Assembly (NCBI GenBank): GCA_016719565.1
Contig: JADJYU010000010.1
Coordinates: 124,001-188,000 of the forward strand
DNA from: Ignavibacteria bacterium
GTDB taxonomy: Bacteria > Bacteroidota > Ignavibacteria > Tepidaquicellales > Tepidaquicellaceae
Length of the DNA stretch: 64,000 nucleotides
Direction of reading: 5' to 3'
Position 1 is the first letter of the stretch. The number at the start of each line of letters is the position of its first letter. Shown piece after piece: positions 53,920-61,816 of this stretch. Below the pieces are notes generated by a model, which was given only the letters and a program-made list of their open reading frames with translations, was not told the DNA's origin and ran no database searches. A program made the translations under genes and the position numbers.

Positions 53920-54792
53920 ATGGAAAATGAATTACAAATTATTGGCGCAGAGTACTGGAATAATTTCTTAAGATTTATTCCAAAATTTGCTGTTGCCGTT
54001 TTAATATTCATTGTATTTTTTCTGCTGAGGAATAAAGTAGAAAGTTTTGTAAATAACAGAATAAGAAAATATACGAATGATATTTTTCTATCGGAAATTT
54101 TATCAAAAATTGTAAAGTGGTCATTTGGGATAACAGGATTTGTGATAGCGCTGAATATAATAGGACTTGCGGGATTTGCAGGAGGAATAGTAACGGGCGC
54201 GGGATTATCTGCGATCATACTCGGACTGGCTTTTAAGAATATCGGAGAAAATTTTGTATCCGGGATCATACTTGCATTCCAGAGACCGTTTGCTGTTGGA
54301 GATGTAATACTTTCTTCGGATTATACAGGAAGCGTAACTATGGTGGGACTAAGAACGACGAACATAAAGACATTTGACGGGAATGATATATTCATTCCAA
54401 ACTCTATGATCCTCAACAATCCGCTTATAAATTATTCACGAGATACAATGAGAAGATTTGATTTTACTTTACAATTAGATTACGGAGTAAACGTCGAAGA
54501 TGTAAGAAAAATAATCCTCGGAGTGTTCTCAGAAAATAAGGATATATTAAAAGAGCCGAGAGCAATAGCAGCAGTTGAAAATCTTACATCAAATGTGATC
54601 CTGAAATGTTTTTACTGGCTTCAGACTTCTGAGCTTGATACAACACTGCTTGAGTCTAAAAGTAAAATAATCGAATCCTGTCTGATAGCTCTTGAAGAAA
54701 ACGGAATAGACGTTTCAGATGTAAGCAATATAAAATTATCAAATGAATCTCTTAAGATCGAATCACAACTTTTAAATTCGGAAAAAAAATAA
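53920..54792 (+). CDS. Small-conductance mechanosensitive channel (MscS family)
   Basis: This 290-aa inner-membrane channel opens on membrane tension to release solutes. Membrane helices are FAVAVLIFIVFFLLR, FGITGFVIALNIIGLAGFA and the pore-lining GGIVTGAGLSAIILGLAF. The conserved KNIGENFVSGIILAFQRPFAVGDVI and FIPNSMILNNPLINYSR mark the MscS beta domain. A TAATTTTG element at 53887-53894 could be the -7 box of its promoter, but no -33 TTG is evident. Confidence 0.93.
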   Translation: MENELQIIGAEYWNNFLRFIPKFAVAVLIFIVFFLLRNKVESFVNNRIRKYTNDIFLSEILSKIVKWSFGITGFVIALNIIGLAGFAGGIVTGAGLSAIILGLAFKNIGENFVSGIILAFQRPFAVGDVILSSDYTGSVTMVGLRTTNIKTFDGNDIFIPNSMILNNPLINYSRDTMRRFDFTLQLDYGVNVEDVRKIILGVFSENKDILKEPRAIAAVENLTSNVILKCFYWLQTSELDTTLLESKSKIIESCLIALEENGIDVSDVSNIKLSNESLKIESQLLNSEKK

Positions 54793-54837
54793 TATCGTGA
54801 TTTTTAAATTTAACCAAAGAAAGGAAATCTAATTCGT

Positions 54838-56943
54838 ATGTCTTTAAAATCTGAAAACATCAGAAACATAGCCATTACCGGTCACGGCGGCTGCGGTAAA
54901 ACTACTTTTACCGAAGGTATTCTTTATGCATCAGGAGTTGTAAACAGATTCGGAAAAGTAGAAGACGGAAATACCGTTAGTGATTATCATAAAGATGAAA
55001 TAGAAAAGATGATGTCTATCAATTCATCGCTTACAAATACTATGTGGAAAGATTCCAAAGGAAATGATATTAAGATCAATATCATTGATACTCCGGGCTT
55101 TATGGATTTTGTCGGGGAAGTAAGAGCTGCGCTTTATGTGGCTGACACAGCAGTAATTATGGTTGACGCTTTTAAGGGAATTGAAGTAGGAACGGAATCT
55201 TCTTTTATGATGACAAATGAATTTGAAAATAATGTGATCTTTCTTATAAATAAACTTGATACCGAAAATGCAAATTATAAACTGACTGTCGAAAACATTA
55301 AGGAAAGTTTTGGATCAAGAGTAGCGGTAGTACAGTTTCCTGTCAATGAAGGAGAAGGATTTGATTCTGTAGTGGATGTGATAAGGATGAAAATACTCAG
55401 ATTTAAAAACGACGGTAAAGGTGAATATACTGAGGAGGAAATACCGCACGCTCTTAAAGAGAAAGCCAATGAATATCATCAGAAATTTGTGGAATGCATT
55501 GCTGAAGAAGACGAAGAGCTGCTTGCTAAATTTTTTGAGGAGGGAGCTAATCTGACTGAAGAGGAAATAAATTTCGGATTATTAAAAGGAATGAGGGAGA
55601 GAAAATTATTCCCTGTATTCTGCATGAGCGCATCACTGAATCTGGGCACACGGGATATTCTTGATTTTATATCCAACTATACTGAATCACCGATGGACAA
55701 ACCTGCAGAGATAGGAAGAAGACCTCACAGCGATGATCCAATTGAAATACCGCCTAAGATCGACGGCGAGCCGACTATATTTATTTTTAAAACTGTATCA
55801 GAAAAAAATATCGGCGAGCTTTCATTTTTCAGAGTGTATTCCGGAAAAGTATCTTCCGGACTTGATATGATAAATGAAGCGAACGGAAAGAGCGAAAGAC
55901 TTTCACAGTTATATTCAATGAACGGAAAAGAAAGAAAAGAAATGAGTGAAGTAGTGTGCGGCGATATTGCAGGAGTGGTGAAGCTTAAAGATTCTCATAC
56001 CAATAATACTCTTAGTTCAAAAAATTATCCCGTAGTTTTGCCGGAGATAAATTTCCCCAAACCTAACATGACGCTTGCGATCGTTGCAAAGAATAAAGGA
56101 GATGAGGATAAGATCGCAACTTCACTTCATTCGCTGCATGAAGAAGATCCTACATTCATAGTACACTATAATACTGAAACTGCGCAGACGCTTATAAGCG
56201 GTCAGGGGGAGATCCATCTTAATACGGTTCTCAACAGAATGAAAAGCAAATACAATCTTGAGGTGGATGTAACCGATCCCAAAATTCCTTACAGGGAAAC
56301 TATAAGATCTGCCGTTAATGATTCCGAATTCAAACACAAAAAGCAGTCAGGCGGCAGGGGACAGTTTGGACACGTTCATCTTAAAATAGAACCTTTAGAA
56401 CGCGGCAAAGGATTTGAATTTGTGAATGCAATAGTCGGAGGAGTTGTGCCCGGCAGATTTGTTCCTGCCGTGGAGAAGGGACTTATTGAAATTCTGAATT
56501 CAGGCGTAATGATCGGATGTAAAGTAATAGATGTAAGAGTCACTCTTTTTGACGGATCATATCACAATGTGGATTCGGATGAGATCTCATTTAAAATAGC
56601 CGCTTCACAGGCATTCAGAAAAGGATTTAAGGAAGCTAATCCTGTAATTCTCGAGCCGATATATGATGTGGAAGTTGTATTTCCGGAAGAATTCATGGGC
56701 GCTGTATCCGGTGATATTTCATCCAGAAGGGGGAGGATCCACGGAATGGATGTATTCGGAAAACTTCAGAAGATCACGTGTCAGATGCCTCTTTCGGAAA
56801 TGAATGATTATTCTACTAAACTTAGATCACTGACACAGGGCAGGGGATATTATGACAGAAATTTTTCACATTATGAAGACGTACCGAAAGAAGTGGAAAT
56901 GAAGATCATCGCTGAGTATGAAAAGGAAAAAGAGACAGCCTGA
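54838..56943 (+). CDS. Elongation factor G paralogue (EF-G-like, class II)
   Basis: This 701-aa translational GTPase has the complete EF-G domain set. G1 is GHGGCGKTT (residues 15-23) in place of the GHIDAGKTT of canonical EF-G, G3 is DTPGF (about 84) and G4 is NKLD (about 138). Domain IV is present (GQFGHVHLKIEPLERG) and the C-terminus ends in a charged tail. The altered G1 is characteristic of an EF-G subgroup often carried in addition to canonical fusA. It may serve ribosome recycling or translocation. It is separated from mscS by 45 bp. Confidence 0.88.
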   Translation: MSLKSENIRNIAITGHGGCGKTTFTEGILYASGVVNRFGKVEDGNTVSDYHKDEIEKMMSINSSLTNTMWKDSKGNDIKINIIDTPGFMDFVGEVRAALYVADTAVIMVDAFKGIEVGTESSFMMTNEFENNVIFLINKLDTENANYKLTVENIKESFGSRVAVVQFPVNEGEGFDSVVDVIRMKILRFKNDGKGEYTEEEIPHALKEKANEYHQKFVECIAEEDEELLAKFFEEGANLTEEEINFGLLKGMRERKLFPVFCMSASLNLGTRDILDFISNYTESPMDKPAEIGRRPHSDDPIEIPPKIDGEPTIFIFKTVSEKNIGELSFFRVYSGKVSSGLDMINEANGKSERLSQLYSMNGKERKEMSEVVCGDIAGVVKLKDSHTNNTLSSKNYPVVLPEINFPKPNMTLAIVAKNKGDEDKIATSLHSLHEEDPTFIVHYNTETAQTLISGQGEIHLNTVLNRMKSKYNLEVDVTDPKIPYRETIRSAVNDSEFKHKKQSGGRGQFGHVHLKIEPLERGKGFEFVNAIVGGVVPGRFVPAVEKGLIEILNSGVMIGCKVIDVRVTLFDGSYHNVDSDEISFKIAASQAFRKGFKEANPVILEPIYDVEVVFPEEFMGAVSGDISSRRGRIHGMDVFGKLQKITCQMPLSEMNDYSTKLRSLTQGRGYYDRNFSHYEDVPKEVEMKIIAEYEKEKETA

Positions 56944-57055
56944 TTTAACATTATTAAAACAAACGTAACAAGCATTTAGATAAGGCAGTTAAAGATTTTA
57001 GCGAAACCATAGCATAGCAGGAGTTTCCGCAGTAAAAAGTGGATCATGAGCGGTA

Positions 57056-57178
57056 GATAGAGCAACACTAACCGCAGCGAAAATGAGCGATTGGTGGATA
57101 GAGCAACACCAACCGCAGCGAAAATGAGCGGTTGGTGGATAGAGCAACACCAACCGCGGCGAAAGTGAGCGAAAGTAA
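57056..57178. repeat. Three tandem 41-bp units with a hairpin
   Basis: GATAGAGCAACAC recurs at 57056, 57097 and 57138, a period of exactly 41 bp. Within it, GCGGTTGGTG (57128-57137) and CACCAACCGC (57148-57157) form a perfect 10-bp inverted repeat around a 10-nt loop. It fills the gap between the EF-G and TerC genes. Confidence 0.85.
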
Positions 57179-57212
57179 CTGATACAATTTTAATTAATTA
57201 ACCAAAATACAC

Positions 57213-57941
57213 TTGTTCGAAATATTTGCAAACCCCGATACCTATGTAAGTCTGTTAACGCTTACTTTTCTTGAAATTGTACTTGGTATAGACAATATAA
57301 TTTTCATTTCCATACTCACCGGAAAACTGCCTGCAGACCAGCAGAATAAAGGGAGAATAGTTGGACTTTCACTGGCATTAGTATTCAGGGTCGGACTTCT
57401 GATGATGATCTCGTGGATAGCAGGATTAATATATCCGATACTGACGATATTCGGTTTTTCATTTTCAGGAAGGGATCTGATACTTATAGCAGGCGGATTA
57501 TTTCTGCTTGTAAAGAGTACGCTTGAGATCCACAATAAAATTGAAGGCGCTGAAGAAGGATTAGACAAACAGGTTAAGCATAATTTCTGGAACATCATTA
57601 TTCAAATAATTTTAATCGATCTTGTATTTTCATTAGACTCGGTAATTACGGCAGTAGGACTTGTAAACAATCTGACCATAATGGTAATTGCGATTATTAT
57701 ATCAATGATAGTCATGATAATATTTGCAAAAACCGTAAGTGATTTCATACACAAGCACCCGACGATAAAAATGCTTGCGCTTTCATTCCTTCTGATGATC
57801 GGTCTTTTATTGCTTGTCGAAGGATTCCATGTCGAAGTGCCTAAAGGATATGTATACTTTGCAATGTTATTCTCATTCTTAGTGGAAATGCTGAATATAA
57901 AAATGAGGAACAGAGCAAAGAAAAAAGAAGAAGAAAAATGA
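57213..57941 (+). CDS. TerC family integral membrane protein
   Basis: This 242-aa protein starts at TTG and has seven hydrophobic segments. TerC/Alx proteins export or handle metal ions, notably Mn2+, and are linked to tellurite resistance. Family-conserved acidic residues within the membrane are visible in FLEIVLGIDNIIFISIL (near residue 20) and LIDLVFSLDSVITAVGLV (about 135). The C-terminus is a basic-acidic tail (KKKEEEK). It is 34 bp after the 41-bp repeat. Confidence 0.92.
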   Translation: MFEIFANPDTYVSLLTLTFLEIVLGIDNIIFISILTGKLPADQQNKGRIVGLSLALVFRVGLLMMISWIAGLIYPILTIFGFSFSGRDLILIAGGLFLLVKSTLEIHNKIEGAEEGLDKQVKHNFWNIIIQIILIDLVFSLDSVITAVGLVNNLTIMVIAIIISMIVMIIFAKTVSDFIHKHPTIKMLALSFLLMIGLLLLVEGFHVEVPKGYVYFAMLFSFLVEMLNIKMRNRAKKKEEEK

Positions 57942-57976
57942 CCTTCTTTTATCAAAATAAATTTTAATAAGTAAAG

Positions 57977-58693
57977 TTATCCTTTATATATTTTCCAGAG
58001 TTTTGTGAATACTTCGTCCAGCGCAGGTCCGAGAGTTTGCGGATCATCTGTTTTGGAAGGCATATTTTCAAAAACTACATACGGAACATTTACTCCGTTG
58101 ATATTAATATGAGTATCGGAACCGGCTGATACTTCTTCCCAGTCAACGATCTTGTACATTTTTTCAAGTTTATCATCCGGCAGACCGTGCTCAAGTATGC
58201 TGTCCGGTTTGTTTGGGTTAAATCTCTTCCGGTTTTTCCTGAGAGATTCTTCATAAGGAACATTTATATAAACCAGCGCAGCATTTTCAAGTATCTCCTT
58301 TGACAAATGCATGAAAGCGTCTTTATATCCTCCATGCTCGCTGCCTCTTGAAAACTCAATCAAGGCAGTATTCTGTTCATGAAATTTCGCATCATCACGG
58401 ATCAGTTTTGTATAGTCAAGTGATATTCTTTCTATCAGAAGATTCCAGAGATACTGTTCAATAAAATATCCTTCCTTATCAGTATGTATCCTCGGCTTGC
58501 CGAATTTCTTTTCAAGAATTGCATCTTCCTCAAACCATGTCCAGAGCATAGGAAAGTCATCGAGCTCGCGGATATTGCCGAGATGAAACCGTGACAAACG
58601 TTCGTCAGGTTTCATATTCTTAATATAATTTATGACCTCTGATTTACCGGAAGCAGGTCTTCCGAGAAGAATTATTTTATTGAAAATATTCAT
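57977..58693 (-). CDS. P-loop NTPase of unknown function
   Basis: This 238-aa protein has a Walker A at the N-terminus: LLGRPASGKSEVINYI. The region AALVYINVPYEESLRKNRKRFNP resembles the LID part of nucleoside or adenylate-type kinases. GLPDDKLEKMYKIVDWEEV and a conserved THININGV section follow. It looks like a small-molecule kinase family of unknown substrate. It is convergent with the TerC gene (35 bp) and divergent from paaA. Confidence 0.7.
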   Translation of the reverse strand: MNIFNKIILLGRPASGKSEVINYIKNMKPDERLSRFHLGNIRELDDFPMLWTWFEEDAILEKKFGKPRIHTDKEGYFIEQYLWNLLIERISLDYTKLIRDDAKFHEQNTALIEFSRGSEHGGYKDAFMHLSKEILENAALVYINVPYEESLRKNRKRFNPNKPDSILEHGLPDDKLEKMYKIVDWEEVSAGSDTHININGVNVPYVVFENMPSKTDDPQTLGPALDEVFTKLWKIYKG

Positions 58694-58910
58694 TTGAAAA
58701 TAGTTTTAATTATTGAAAAAAAAATTTAATTAAAATAATTATTAATATTGAGTTTCTCTACTTAAATAAAGCAGTCTTTTTAAATTATATGAGATAATTA
58801 TTTATTTACAAATTAGCTGTATTCAAAAAACGGATTGCAAAAGTAATATTATCTCTGAATTAAAAATATTAAGTTTATGAAAACTATTCAAACAACAAAA
58901 CAAATTTAAT

Positions 58911-59897
58911 ATGTACGGTGGCGGATATATTTTTGAAGAATCAAAAAACGGAAAATCAGAAGCTGAAGATTCGGAAAAGCTTGAGAGATTTGAATCAAAG
59001 ATCGCAGCAGGGGAGAAGATAGAACCATCAGACTGGATGCCGGCGGAATACAGAAAGCAGCTTATAAGAATGATAGAGCAGCACGCTCATTCCGAAATTA
59101 TCGGAGCGTTGCCGGAAGGGACATGGATCACACGAGCTCCCGGATTCAGAAGGAAACTTGCTCTTATGGCGAAAGTTCAGGATGAAGTCGGACATGCTCA
59201 GCTTCTTTACAGCGCTGCGGAGACATTAGGCAAACCGCGCGAAGATATGATAAACGATCTTATTACAGGTAAATCAAAATATTCAAATGTTTTTAATTAT
59301 CCCGCAGTGACCTGGGCTGATACAGCAATAATCGCATGGCTGATAGACGCAGGCGCAATCATTAATCAGGTTGCAAATTCCAAAGGTTCTTACGGTCCAT
59401 ACTGCAGAGCGCTTGAAAGAATCTGCGTCGAAGAATCTTTTCATCTGAAATACGGACATGATAATGTTGTATTTCTTGCAACGGGAACGCCGAAGCAGAG
59501 AGATATGGTGCAGGAAGCGCTGATCAGATGGTGGCCGCCGATAATGCATTTCTTCGGACCTTCGGATAAAATTTCAGTTCATACCGAGACGTTAATGAGA
59601 TGGAAAGTTAAAATGGCTTCAAACGACGACATGAGACAGAAATTTCTTGATATGTATGTACCTAAGATATGGGAGCTTGGTCTTACTATTCCTGATCCGC
59701 TATTAAAAAAGAATGAGACTACCGGACAATGGGAATACACAGAACCTGACTGGAATGAATTTAAAAAAGTAATAAACGGTGACGGTCCGTGTAATAAGGA
59801 AAGACTGGCCGTAAGAAGAAATGCTGAAGAAAAAGGAGAATGGGTGAGACGCGCTTTGATGAGAAAAGATGAAAGATATACAGTCCCCTTTGCTTAA
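58911..59897 (+). CDS. paaA: 1,2-phenylacetyl-CoA epoxidase, catalytic subunit PaaA
   Basis: This 328-aa di-iron subunit of the PaaABCE multicomponent oxygenase epoxidises phenylacetyl-CoA. Iron-binding E-x-x-H motifs are visible as QDEVGHAQLLYSAAE and CVEESFHLKYGHDN, with an earlier Glu in EQHAHSEI. The protein starts YGGGYIFEESKNG, as is typical. It is the first gene of paaABCD, with 48 bp to paaB. The full length matches the family. Confidence 0.95.
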   Translation: MYGGGYIFEESKNGKSEAEDSEKLERFESKIAAGEKIEPSDWMPAEYRKQLIRMIEQHAHSEIIGALPEGTWITRAPGFRRKLALMAKVQDEVGHAQLLYSAAETLGKPREDMINDLITGKSKYSNVFNYPAVTWADTAIIAWLIDAGAIINQVANSKGSYGPYCRALERICVEESFHLKYGHDNVVFLATGTPKQRDMVQEALIRWWPPIMHFFGPSDKISVHTETLMRWKVKMASNDDMRQKFLDMYVPKIWELGLTIPDPLLKKNETTGQWEYTEPDWNEFKKVINGDGPCNKERLAVRRNAEEKGEWVRRALMRKDERYTVPFA

Positions 59898-59945
59898 AAA
59901 AGAATCTCAGCATTTTAAATTTAAATTAAATTTTTAATTTTTCAG

Positions 59946-60323
59946 ATGTCTATTAAATCAATTGATCCGAGAATAACCAGAGAAAATCTTTCTGATGTGG
60001 CGGATCAAAATCCAATTAAAGAACTGAATCACTGGCAGACATATGAAGTCTTTCATCAGACTAAAAAAGGCGATCATCATATTCATGTAGGTTCGCTGCA
60101 TGCGCCGAATGCTGAGATGGCTCTGATACTTGCGAAGGAGCAGTATGCGAGAAGATATGAGTGCGTGAACATATGGGTTGTAAAGTCATCAAATGTATTT
60201 ACTTCTGATTATGATGATGAAGATATATTTGAGACAACGCCTGAAAAAATGTACCGTGAAGCGGGCGGATATAAAGTAATGGAAAAAATAAATAAATATA
60301 AAAAAGAAAGGAAAGGCGTTTAA
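59946..60323 (+). CDS. paaB: 1,2-phenylacetyl-CoA epoxidase subunit PaaB
   Basis: This 125-aa small subunit of the Paa epoxidase links subunits A and C. The conserved core is WQTYEVFHQTKKGDHHIHVGSLHAPNAEMALILAKE followed by YARRYECVNIWVVKS. It is somewhat longer than many homologues because of N- and C-terminal extensions (IDPRITRENLSD, KVMEKINKYKKERKGV). It ends 3 bp before paaC. Confidence 0.95.
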   Translation: MSIKSIDPRITRENLSDVADQNPIKELNHWQTYEVFHQTKKGDHHIHVGSLHAPNAEMALILAKEQYARRYECVNIWVVKSSNVFTSDYDDEDIFETTPEKMYREAGGYKVMEKINKYKKERKGV

Positions 60324-60326
60324 TAC

Positions 60327-61109
60327 TTGAACGGGATTAATGACTTTACTGAAATACAGACTGAAGCTGCAAAAAATCTATTATACAGACTTGCCGATGA
60401 TCAGCTGATACTGGGACACAGAAATTCAGAATGTACGGGACTCGGTCCGATACTTGAAGAGGACATTGCATTTTCTTCAATGGCTCAGGACAAGCTCGGA
60501 CATTCCCAGGCATTATATCAACTGCTCCATAACATGGGAGAAAAAGATCCTGACACTATTGCATTTACAAGAAAAGTAAATGAATACAAATGCTGCCATC
60601 TGGTGGAATATCCCATTGGCGAATATGATTTCAGTCTTATGAGACATTTTCTTTTTGATATGTCGGAAGCTATCAGATTCAATATGCTGTCATCATCTTC
60701 ATTTGAGCCGCTTGCCAAGATAGCAAGGAAGTTTAAAGGCGAACTTAAATATCATACAATGCACGCTGTCACATGGATAAATCAGCTTGGTACAGGTTCA
60801 GGTGAAAGTCCGTTCAGAATTCAGAAATCTCTTGATGTATGTTTTCCTCTTGCTCTCGGAATTTTTGAACCGTCGAAATACGAAGAAACTCTTATAAGTG
60901 AAAAGATATTTTTCGGAGAAAAAGCTTTGCAGGAGAAATGGCTTGAAGCTGTAATTCCTGTTTTGAAAAATGCCGGACTGGTAATTCCTGACATTGAAAA
61001 TGTAACTGCAGCATACGGCGGAAGAGAAGGAATTCATACTGAATATCTTAAACCTTTAATTGATGAAATGACGGAAGTTTATAAAATAGATACAGGCGCA
61101 GAGTGGTAA
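60327..61109 (+). CDS. paaC: 1,2-phenylacetyl-CoA epoxidase, structural subunit PaaC
   Basis: This 260-aa subunit is a catalytically inactive relative of PaaA that pairs with it in the epoxidase. It starts at TTG, 3 bp after paaB. ILEEDIAFSSMAQDKLGHSQALYQ and FKGELKYHTMHAVTWINQLG are typical of PaaC. The tail YGGREGIHTEYLKPLIDEM is conserved. The paaABC order fits a single transcript. Confidence 0.94.
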   Translation: MNGINDFTEIQTEAAKNLLYRLADDQLILGHRNSECTGLGPILEEDIAFSSMAQDKLGHSQALYQLLHNMGEKDPDTIAFTRKVNEYKCCHLVEYPIGEYDFSLMRHFLFDMSEAIRFNMLSSSSFEPLAKIARKFKGELKYHTMHAVTWINQLGTGSGESPFRIQKSLDVCFPLALGIFEPSKYEETLISEKIFFGEKALQEKWLEAVIPVLKNAGLVIPDIENVTAAYGGREGIHTEYLKPLIDEMTEVYKIDTGAEW

Positions 61110-61155
61110 GAGAGAATGTTTGTTAAGATATAAGAATGTTTATAAAAAGAAAATT

Positions 61156-61659
61156 ATGAATGAAAAAAATAAGTATAAGATTGATGAGAATACAGTCCGT
61201 GAAAAATTACAAGAAGTAATGGATCCGGAGATCCCGAAATTATCAGTGGTGGATCTCGGTGTAATTACAGGCATTCAAATAGATGATGAAAATAATGTCA
61301 GCATTACAATGACGCCGACATTTGCAGGATGCCCGGCGGTTGAGTATATGAAAAATGATATTGTTGAAAAACTATCTGCGCTTAAAGCCGGAGTTGTAAA
61401 AGTAGATGTAAATTACGACGTTCAATGGAATTCGAATATGATAACGGACAGGGGCAGGGAAATGCTTAAGGAATCCGGATTCGCATTACCGGGAAAGCAT
61501 AACGGTCTTGTGCAGATCGAACTTCTTCAAAATGTCGAATGTCCTTTCTGCGGCAGCAAACAGACAGATCTAAGATCCACCTTCGGACCAACACAATGCA
61601 GGGCAATTCATTACTGCAATAATTGTCTGCAGTCATTTGAACAGTTTAAACCAGTCTGA
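61156..61659 (+). CDS. paaD: PaaD-like iron-sulfur maturation protein (MIP18 family)
   Basis: This protein of about 167 aa has an N-terminal DUF59/MIP18 domain (VMDPEIPKLSVVDLGVITGI, MTPTFAGCPAVEYMKNDI) and a C-terminal zinc-ribbon-like part (CPFCGSKQTDLRSTFGPTQC and CNNCLQSFEQF). PaaD proteins are thought to help mature Fe-S or di-iron components of the epoxidase. The frame is open from 61120, but ATG 61156 (MNEKNKYKIDE) is the better start. The reductase PaaE is not adjacent. Confidence 0.92.
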   Translation: MNEKNKYKIDENTVREKLQEVMDPEIPKLSVVDLGVITGIQIDDENNVSITMTPTFAGCPAVEYMKNDIVEKLSALKAGVVKVDVNYDVQWNSNMITDRGREMLKESGFALPGKHNGLVQIELLQNVECPFCGSKQTDLRSTFGPTQCRAIHYCNNCLQSFEQFKPV

Positions 61660-61816
61660 GTAAATTTCAAAAAGTATAATTGTAATTTTCCTAACAAACT
61701 TTCACATTAGAAAATTTGCATAAAAATATTTTGCAAATTATTTTTGAACAGAAATTTATCAATAGACACTGAACTTGTTTTATATTTTAATTAAATTGAC
61801 CAAAATAAATTTATAA

